A model generated the notes under the pieces. It was not told the DNA's origin, ran no database searches, and saw only the letters and a program-made list of their open reading frames with translations. From Pseudomonadota bacterium (lineage in GTDB: Bacteria; Pseudomonadota; Alphaproteobacteria; Sphingomonadales; Sphingomonadaceae), in NCBI GenBank assembly GCA_023422695.1, contig JAFAGN010000221.1, positions 1 through 19,664 on the forward strand: a stretch of 19,664 bases of DNA, in the 5' to 3' direction. A program made the translations under genes and the position numbers. Positions 15,401-19,664 of this stretch are shown here, piece after piece (position 1 is the first letter of the stretch; the number at the start of each line of letters is the position of its first letter).

Positions 15401-17878
15401 GCCAACTTCTTTGCCTTTGGTCTCGGCGGGCCGGTCGCGGTCAATCAGGCGGACGCCGCCGGAACGATCTCGATCTTCGCCGACGGCGACCTGACGGGGA
15501 CCTTTGTCGCGGGCGGCGATGTGCGGCTGAATTCCAACGCCAACGTCAATGCATCGGCCACAGCCAATGGTGGCGCCGCCGATCCCAGCGGCGTTCCAAC
15601 GCAAGGCAATGTGTTCGTCGAAGCGGCGGGCAACGCGGTGCTGACGAACAGCGCCGCCGCGCGCATGTTCGGGGTCAATGCAGGCGGGTCGGCAGCGCTG
15701 ACCGGCGCGGCGGCGGGCGAAGACATGCTGGTCATCGCCGGGACGACCGCGTCGCTGAACGGCGTCAGCGCGGGCGACGATGTCGACGTGCGCGCGGTCG
15801 GCGACCTGACCGCAGCGGGGGTCAGCGCCACCGGCGCGGGGGCCGATACGGCGATATTGGGCTTCGTCGCGGGCAGCGGTTTCACGATCAATTCGGGCGA
15901 AGGCGTGTCGGCCACCAACGGATCGGACATCGTCCTGTCGGCGGGCGGCGAAATTGGCGCCGCCGGGCTGTCGGCAGCCGACGATATTTTCGCGACCACA
16001 TCCGGCGCGATTGCGATCAACGGCGCCACCACATTGGGCCAGGGCGTGACCGGGGGCAGCAGCGATATCGTTACCCAGGGCGGCAACACCGCGCTGGCGG
16101 GGCTGAACGCCTTCACCGACGTTCTTGTCACCGCGACGGGGACGCTGGATGCGACCGGCACCGTCGCGGCGGGCCGCGACATCACGATCACCGCCGCCGC
16201 CGCCAATCTGACGACGCTGGCCAGCCCCGGCGGCGCGTTTGTCAGCACGCTCGAAGCGGGCAATAATCTGTCGCTCGTCACCGCGGGCGACATACTGGGT
16301 GGCCGCATCCGCGCCGGGGGCGACCTGACGCTGACCGGCGCGCGGATCGACATCACCCGCGCTCAGACCACGGGGACGGGGCAGCTCACCCTGACCGGAA
16401 CCAACGGCGTTAATTCCACCAATATCCAGGCGGGCGGGGCTACGTCGCTGAGCGCCAGCAACGGCGCGGTGACCTCCGACGGGCTGATTTCGACCGGCCC
16501 GGTGACCGCGACCGGCGACAGCATCAACCTGCGCACCGGGGGCGACATCGTCTTTGCCGTTCTTGATGCCGATGTCGGCGACGCGGTGGTGACCACCAGT
16601 TCGGGATCGTTGACCATCACGTCGGGCGTCGTCGCCGGACGGGCCGCGCTGAGCGCGGAGAGTGGCGACGACATCATCATCGATCAGCTGGCGGCCAATG
16701 TCGCCGATGTGACCACGCAGGGCGACATCTTCGTCAACAACGTGCTGACCGCGCGCAACATTTCGCTGCAATCGAACGACATCACTATCGCCAGCGGCGC
16801 GCGCGTCGGGACCGCGGGCAGCACCGAAACGCTGTCGATCGAAAACAACGACGTGTTCAGCCAGACATTCGTCGGCGGCACCGGCACGCGCAATGGCTTC
16901 CACCTCGACGCCGCTGAACTGACCCGGCTGTTCGGCACCAACATCGAAGTTTTCGCGCCCGAAGTGGAAGCGGCAAACAATACGTCGGTCGGCAGCAGTT
17001 CGCCGCCCGACGTCATCGTCGACAGCTTCACGCTCGCTGGCGGTGCCGCCGGATCGAACCTCGGCGCAAATGGCGCGCTGACCATCCGGACGCCGGGCAA
17101 GATGCGGGTGATCGGCAACGTCCAGCTGACCGGCCTGACCGACGCCAATGCGCTCAACCTGTTTGCGGACGACGCGCTCGAAGTCATTTTGGGTCAGGGG
17201 ACGGTGCGGCTGGTCAATGGCACCGCCGCGGCGGGACAGCTCAACATGGTGTCCGACGACATCATCGTCGCCACCCCCGCCGCGATCAACGACGTCGGCG
17301 CCGCGACGACGACCGATGCGATCGAAGCGCGGCTGGCGCAGAACGACGGCGTGCTGATCGACGAAGGTGCGCTGTTCGCGCGCGGCATCCGCGCCGAGGT
17401 TGTCGGCGGCTTCTATGTCCAGAACAGCGGCGCCGACACCGAATTCGCCAGCCGCCGCGGGCTGACCTTTGGCGCGGGCGGGCTGAATGTCGTGACCAAC
17501 GGTCCGTCGCGGATCGTCATCAACGGGGTCCAGATCGGTGCCGCCGGTCAGATCACCGGGCTCGACACTATCCCGCTGCTGACCATCGGCGGCGTTGCAC
17601 CGGTCGCGGGCAGCTTCGATCCGCGCTCGACCTTCAACGGCTGCCTGATCGCCAATGCCAGCGCCTGCGCCTTCATCGACGTACAAAGCAACTTCCCTGT
17701 ACAGGACGTCATCGAGGAAGAAGCCGATGCCGTGGATGAGGACGGCAACGGCCAGAGCCTGCCGGTGCCGCTGATCACGATGCGCGACCTCGATCCGCTC
17801 AGCGGCGAACCGCTGCTGGACGACCCGGTGACCGGCGCGGGCAACGACGATCTGTGGACGCCGACCGAGGGGCCGTAA
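9455..17878 (+). CDS. Filamentous-haemagglutinin-like two-partner-secretion exoprotein (TpsA)
   Basis: The predicted 2807-residue secreted protein has a signal peptide ending at GPALAQ (about residue 39). The N-terminal TPS/haemagglutinin-activity domain (about 40-290) contains GGNIWFYNAGGILIGATG, where NAGGI (149-153) is the counterpart of the NPNGI motif, and then NVGSLVLT (162-169). A ladder of about 22 glycine-rich beta units fills 433-1417, and longer Ala/Gly beta-helix repeats follow, including a duplicated block (1656 to about 2190). The C-terminal end is acidic (EEEADAVDEDGNG). The predicted fold is a long right-handed beta-helix exported by the adjacent TpsB. By eye the mature chain has only two cysteines (2730 and 2738) and three lysines. 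There is no autotransporter barrel, toxin domain or CDI-like C-terminus that I recognise, so adhesin or biofilm fibre is the likeliest role. The ATG at 9455 is chosen for its ribosome-binding site; 9428 is the alternative. Confidence 0.93.
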   Translation: MRATAPFAPTRNGRRHLLESCAIVAGLAALAYGGPALAQVAGTGQGVTAPGLSAPTISPPGPGPTTVTTTGAQTIIDWTPSNAPVGGVIDFLPAGNTLNFTGTGQYIVLNRFVSGAGLPIADQIAINGTVNSIDFATSGGRGGNIWFYNAGGILIGATGVINVGSLVLTANDILTTDGLLGSNQEIRFRGAAGSTSAVTVNGTINANTALSPGSSYVALVAPRVVQAGAVRVDGSVGYVAAEQADIRINGGLFDINVSVGAEGGNVITHTGTTGGPGHLDSNPNDSRVYMVAIPKNLAVTMLVSGQIGYDAVSAQVDPNGAVRLSAGYNITNGEVNDTPVNGTAANIAVGDTLFNSSVVARASGTFAGQPVNMIPVSTPPTPQTGKIIVRGDADFGGDAGATLTVGADQAIEVDGALSLQSLGQLQTDGSRQGGDATLSILGGSVTAGFLTVASTGAGRIGTGGDGGDGTGGDATVLISGSGSTLTANGLNVQSTGIGGGVTFDSSGVGTAVDNSGDGTGGNATLTIENGGALSVNGFVSVAATGIGQTGNIRSGSGTGGTARIGVTGAGTSVNMLGTGVSADGFGGSGISQSGATISTQNGGAGSGGTAAIDINAPAAATVDLGAVSMSASGSGGGSSGIEGATGADGTGGIVSLSVDGGIDVDMNDLLLSAAAASGGATTPSNLTSASGDAVGGTVTIAVANASGIINDGNTSINVSGVTGVANNIGSGTGGDVIVRAATGGVFSTDGNVDINAVGGNFVSSGVFTAGIARGGDVDLTADGGTITTGSIFVDTTAQRPNAETSGGTVTGGTIDLLATNNGTISATNTGGFNEFYASASSGSAPSDVATTGGTIQVIADGGTITMANFANFSATGVSGGNSAVGASPTESGIGGTVLVRVRNSTTGTGSMTFDDIFFEANGATQSFSEGITAGNGAAGAVGGTATFDMQSGTFTANQLTVSANGFGGSVAGSGRGGTATLTQTGGTMTVGTLAVSASGRGGFDTAVSGNGAGGNATLNLFGGTLNGGNVSVSANGEGGAGANGNDDDPANPTPTGTGGNGQGGTATINIDGSAVVSTATLAAYANGEGGEGGSYFAFNGIAGDGGNAGNGVGGTATINIVSGTLTTGDLIADAGSIGGEGGNVFASSSSGSVTGIGVGGNGGTGQGGTATIDFATGFVATGTVASASTGAGGAGGFGTVGGDGGGGIGGLAQVIVTDFDAGALALTVDASAIGGNGGFGDDGAGGDGGNAAGGTGRIEADGANANISVAQANFVTAATGGNGGGANSSFFSEELVGAAGGRGGDATGGTLEIAASNGSTVAITPETSGIIALSSAGTGGNGGGGAFNGFGGMRVGGDGGSGGGGTGGTVRLSANGGTITSNGNAVAINVSGLSGVGGAGGTGTAGNGTAGGSVGTTGGRAVIDAGTTSSGAGAIDLGATTIAANGDAAGRIEVRSSGAISFASLTADALGSAPPTNNDTDEAPAGIFFAVTGGTIATTGDMTLTTDSSFGTYGQSNGSVAVGGNLLITAADQIDIRHDGREGTARTIGATGSLSATAASISGAPGSLLGAGGNLSLTSTLGGIGVDRLDGANILINAAGAASVEHAEAVNDFTATAASFRTGLNSIITGGDITVNSPGAVDLGNSSAGGFVQVNGQSIAFNNIDAGSSVFLTATGNTPGAEGISGGSIDAGGSINLNATRIAIAGTLAAGGSLFANGSAGPVAIALANVDDDISVVATGDITGTYNAVGNVRLTSDANISASANATGFESSSSGTPIAASVFVDAGGDVVLTNNSATGMFGVRAGGAASVNGLNAGEDVLVLAGTTAALTNMTAGDDLTVTAPGGIVANGLATTGTGPDDRTLTYGPFSPSGPSFFQINSSPPDQSNIVLTASAGNIGGGNMSAFDNLALVASGAVTTTGTLASGGATTITGDSITFAAIDAGGTVDLTATNAINGANIAAGSEINLVGDSIALTGTVTGGANFFAFGLGGPVAVNQADAAGTISIFADGDLTGTFVAGGDVRLNSNANVNASATANGGAADPSGVPTQGNVFVEAAGNAVLTNSAAARMFGVNAGGSAALTGAAAGEDMLVIAGTTASLNGVSAGDDVDVRAVGDLTAAGVSATGAGADTAILGFVAGSGFTINSGEGVSATNGSDIVLSAGGEIGAAGLSAADDIFATTSGAIAINGATTLGQGVTGGSSDIVTQGGNTALAGLNAFTDVLVTATGTLDATGTVAAGRDITITAAAANLTTLASPGGAFVSTLEAGNNLSLVTAGDILGGRIRAGGDLTLTGARIDITRAQTTGTGQLTLTGTNGVNSTNIQAGGATSLSASNGAVTSDGLISTGPVTATGDSINLRTGGDIVFAVLDADVGDAVVTTSSGSLTITSGVVAGRAALSAESGDDIIIDQLAANVADVTTQGDIFVNNVLTARNISLQSNDITIASGARVGTAGSTETLSIENNDVFSQTFVGGTGTRNGFHLDAAELTRLFGTNIEVFAPEVEAANNTSVGSSSPPDVIVDSFTLAGGAAGSNLGANGALTIRTPGKMRVIGNVQLTGLTDANALNLFADDALEVILGQGTVRLVNGTAAAGQLNMVSDDIIVATPAAINDVGAATTTDAIEARLAQNDGVLIDEGALFARGIRAEVVGGFYVQNSGADTEFASRRGLTFGAGGLNVVTNGPSRIVINGVQIGAAGQITGLDTIPLLTIGGVAPVAGSFDPRSTFNGCLIANASACAFIDVQSNFPVQDVIEEEADAVDEDGNGQSLPVPLITMRDLDPLSGEPLLDDPVTGAGNDDLWTPTEGP
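10751..13705 (+). repeat. About 22 degenerate tandem repeats inside the exoprotein gene
   Basis: Each unit begins with GG[TDN]-x-[TV], then a beta strand, a short turn with a G[GS]T/L motif, a second strand of the L.V.A.G type and a glycine/asparagine-rich linker. I count 22 units between residues 433 and 1417, averaging 45 residues (about 34 to 59); a 23rd partial unit follows. The strand core has near-constant length, while the glycine linker varies. Clear examples are at GGTATFDMQSGTFTANQLTV and GGTATINIVSGTLTTGDLIA. Confidence 0.75.
14420..16020 (+). repeat. Two-copy tandem duplication of about 275 residues in the exoprotein gene
   Basis: Copy A (from 14420, GQSIAFNNIDAG) and copy B (from 15251, GDSITFAAIDAG) align along their length. 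Matched landmarks are INLNATRIAIAGTL/INLVGDSIALTGTV, GNVRLTSDANISASA/GDVRLNSNANVNASA, MFGVRAGGAASVNG/MFGVNAGGSAALTG, AGEDVLVLAGTTAAL/AGEDMLVIAGTTASL and the IVLTASAGNIGGGNMSA/IVLSAGGEIGAAGLSA endings. The offset is 831 bases at the start and 813 a little later, because copy A has six extra residues. The copies are diverged, so the duplication is old. Confidence 0.85.
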
Positions 17879-17897
17879 CCTTTGGAGACCCTTCCGC

Positions 17898-17980
17898 CGT
17901 CATTGCGAGCGAAGCGAAGCAATCCAGAGCGGTTTACGCCCACTCTGGATTGCCGCGTCGCTTCGCTCCTCGCAATGACG
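17898..17980. repeat. Long imperfect palindrome between the exoprotein gene and cysS
   Basis: The left arm (17898-17929, starting CGTCATTGCGAGCGAAG) and the right arm (17943-17980, ending CTCGCAATGACG) are inverted copies with a 6-base surplus in the right arm and a 13-base loop. The GTCATTGCGAGCGAAGCGAAGC family is widespread between genes in many bacteria, including sphingomonads (recollection). Here it starts 19 bases after the exoprotein stop. It could fold in the transcript and slow exonucleases, but it lacks a U-run. The rest of the 173-base gap shows no gene. Confidence 0.8.
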
Positions 17981-18051
17981 ACGCAAGGAATGGCATTGAG
18001 AAAATCCAATCGGGTTGACGCCTCCCCCCGGCTCAAGGCATGGGCGCGACT

Positions 18052-19575
18052 ATGACCGACGCCCCCGCCTCGCAGCCGCTGATGCTGTTCAACAGCCTGA
18101 CGCGCCAGCTGGAAGAATTCCAGCCCGTCCACCTCGGCGAGGCGCGTGTCTATAGCTGCGGCCCGACGGTCTATAACTACCCGCATATCGGCAACATGCG
18201 CGCCTATGTCTTCGCCGACACGCTGGGCCGCACCCTGTCGTTCAAGGGCTACAAGCTCACCCACGTCATCAACATCACCGACGTCGGGCACCTGACCGAC
18301 GACGCCGATGCGGGCGAGGACAAGATGGAAAAGATGGCGGCGGAAAAAGCGCAGTCCATCTGGGACATCGCGCGCCATTATACCGAAGCGTATTGGGCCG
18401 ATGTGAAGGCACTCAATATTCGTCAGCCGGCGCACTGGTCGATCGCCACCGATTATGTTCCGCAGATGATCGAATTTGCAAAGGCGATCGCCGACAAGCA
18501 TTGCTACGAGCTGGAGGGCGGCCTCTATTTCGACACCTCGACCGTCGCCGACTATGGCGCGCTGGCGCGCGCCAAGACCGATGAGGGCGAAGGCCGCATC
18601 GAGGAAGTCGAGGGCAAGCGTCACGCCGCCGACTTCGCGATCTGGCGCAGGACACCCGCGGGTGAGACGCGCCAGATGGAATGGGATTCGCCATGGGGCA
18701 GAGGCGCGCCCGGCTGGCATCTGGAATGCTCGGTGATGTCCGAAGCGCTGCTCGGCTTTCCGTTCGACATCCACACCGGCGGCATCGACCACCGCGAGAT
18801 CCACCACCCGAACGAAATCGCCCAGAACCAGGCGCACGGTTGCAGCGATGCCAGCGGCGCGCGCATCTGGATGCACAATAATTTCCTGATCGAACGCAGC
18901 GGCAAGATGAGCAAGAGCGCGGGCGAATTCCTGCGCCTGCAATTGCTGATCGACAAGGGCTACCACCCCCTCGCCTACCGCCTGATGTGCCTGCAGGCGC
19001 ATTACCGCAGCGAGCTGGAGTTTTCGTGGGAGGGGTTGGGCGCGGCGCTGACGCGGTTGAAGCGGATGGTGATGGGCGTCGAACAGCTAAAGGCTCGACA
19101 TCTTGAAACGACGTCGTCTCCGTGGTCGCCAACTTATCTGGCGGGCGAGTGGACTCTTGGCAAGTTTCGGGCCTGCATGCCGGTCAACTCGGTCGAATCC
19201 AACAATCTTACTCAATTCGATCGTGAAATCTCAAATGACCTTGGTGCACAAAGCGCGCTGCTAGAAGTCGAACTGGTTCTTGGACCCGGAGCCAAGAAAC
19301 AATCGGCTTCCGACCGATTAAATACGCTCGCGGCTATCGACGATGTGCTCGGCTTGAGAATCTGTTCCACCTCGCGCACCGACCTCCGCATCCGCCCCAA
19401 AGCCGCCACCATCACCGAGGCCGAAATCGAAGCCACCCTCACCCGCCGCAAGGAAGCGCGCGCGGCGAAGGACTTCGCGACCTCCGACAAACTCCGCGAC
19501 GAACTCACCGCCGAGGGGGTCGAGGTGATGGACGGCGACCCGCTCGGCTGGGACTGGCGGCTCGACGTCGATTGA
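18052..19575 (+). CDS. cysS: Cysteinyl-tRNA synthetase
   Basis: The predicted 507-residue class I synthetase charges tRNA-Cys with cysteine in the cytoplasm. It has the HIGH-type motif HIGN (45-48) in CGPTVYNYPHIGNMR and the KMSKS loop (285-289). The zinc site is Cys36, Cys226, His251 and Glu255, with the 25-residue Cys-His spacing seen in E. coli CysRS. The C-terminal anticodon-binding (DALR-type) part ends with the conserved ARAAKDFATSDKLRDEL and GDPLGWDW. ATG at 18052 (MTDAPA) is chosen; the in-frame ATG at 18040 adds four residues. A TTGACG at 18015 could be a -35 box but has no good -10 partner. The segment 19081-19380 has much lower G+C than the rest of the gene and weak similarity to typical CysRS sequence, yet the frame stays open. 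Confidence 0.97.
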   Translation: MTDAPASQPLMLFNSLTRQLEEFQPVHLGEARVYSCGPTVYNYPHIGNMRAYVFADTLGRTLSFKGYKLTHVINITDVGHLTDDADAGEDKMEKMAAEKAQSIWDIARHYTEAYWADVKALNIRQPAHWSIATDYVPQMIEFAKAIADKHCYELEGGLYFDTSTVADYGALARAKTDEGEGRIEEVEGKRHAADFAIWRRTPAGETRQMEWDSPWGRGAPGWHLECSVMSEALLGFPFDIHTGGIDHREIHHPNEIAQNQAHGCSDASGARIWMHNNFLIERSGKMSKSAGEFLRLQLLIDKGYHPLAYRLMCLQAHYRSELEFSWEGLGAALTRLKRMVMGVEQLKARHLETTSSPWSPTYLAGEWTLGKFRACMPVNSVESNNLTQFDREISNDLGAQSALLEVELVLGPGAKKQSASDRLNTLAAIDDVLGLRICSTSRTDLRIRPKAATITEAEIEATLTRRKEARAAKDFATSDKLRDELTAEGVEVMDGDPLGWDWRLDVD

Positions 19576-19597
19576 GCATTATCGCGGCGAGTTGAAA

Positions 19598-19616
19598 CGC
19601 AGCCTTCCCCGCTGCG
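19598..19616 (+). terminator. Possible weak terminator after cysS
   Basis: CGCAGC (19598-19603) and GCTGCG (19611-19616) form a 6-bp stem with a 7-base loop, followed by CTTT, 22 bases after the cysS stop. The stem is short and the U-run is poor, so termination efficiency is doubtful. Confidence 0.3.
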
Positions 19617-19642
19617 CTTTGGAACGCTGGGATCACCAATCA

Positions 19643-19664
19643 CCGTAGCCCTGAGCTTGTCGAA
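19643..19664. repeat. Partial intergenic repeat at the window edge
   Basis: The last bases contain GCCCTGAGCTTGTCGAA, which is one arm of a CCTGAGCTTGTCGAA/TTCGACAAGCTCAGG palindrome family often seen between genes in sphingomonads (recollection). The second arm would lie beyond the window, so this is only a suggestion. Confidence 0.4.

Noticed and set aside
11693..17686. Very long antisense open frames (11693-14272 and 15194-17686, minus strand) opposite the exoprotein gene
   Set aside because: They are by-products of GC-rich GGC/GCC codon repeats. Their translations are Arg/Ala/Asp-rich low-complexity sequence with no motif, and the plus-strand frame has clear protein features throughout.
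17140..17878. Contact-dependent-inhibition-type toxin C-terminus with a downstream immunity gene
   Set aside because: I see no VENN-like delimiter and no small immunity gene. The exoprotein ends in an acidic tail followed by a palindrome and cysS.
18015..18020. TTGACG as a cysS promoter -35 box
   Set aside because: At 16-18 bases downstream there is no acceptable -10 hexamer, and the position is too close to the start codon.

Overview
The window is high-GC DNA, roughly two thirds G+C by eye, from an alphaproteobacterium. It is most likely a sphingomonad of the Sphingopyxis/Sphingomonas type. This is inferred from the DUF1476–BolA–Grx4 gene trio, the palindromic intergenic repeats and the protein styles. 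No rRNA, tRNA, phage gene or transposase is visible, so the genus is a judgement and not a demonstration.

Left edge (1-330): no gene. It holds a small hairpin repeat, an inverted pair of two-hairpin REP-like elements (53-105 and 196-245), and the rho-independent terminator of the minus-strand operon. Minus-strand housekeeping operon (1270 back to 331): a DUF1476 protein (F1-ATPase inhibitor zeta type), a BolA-family protein and a CGFS monothiol glutaredoxin, closely spaced. BolA and Grx4 proteins are known [2Fe-2S] partners.

Central plus-strand block (1480-17878): the interesting part, five consecutive genes in two packed groups. Group one is an exported TPR–CHAT (caspase-like) protein, a membrane CHASE2–class III adenylate cyclase starting 4 bases later, and a small exported protein of unknown function overlapping the cyclase by 14 bases. 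After a 188-base spacer with dyads and a possible promoter comes group two: a two-partner-secretion (TPS) outer-membrane transporter and its 2.8-kilo-residue filamentous-haemagglutinin-like exoprotein. The exoprotein has a TPS domain, about 22 glycine-rich beta repeats, a duplicated segment of about 275 residues, and only two cysteines in the mature chain, both near the C-terminus. A CRP-like palindrome (1338-1353) lies in the divergent region upstream of the block.

Working hypothesis (inference): the block makes a large surface fibre and couples its biogenesis or cleavage to an exported CHAT protease and to a cyclase whose sensor domain faces the periplasm, possibly with cAMP/CRP feedback.

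Right edge: an 80-base inverted repeat (17898-17980), then cysS (cysteinyl-tRNA synthetase) with an unusually low-GC stretch in its 3' third, and the end of another intergenic repeat at the window border.
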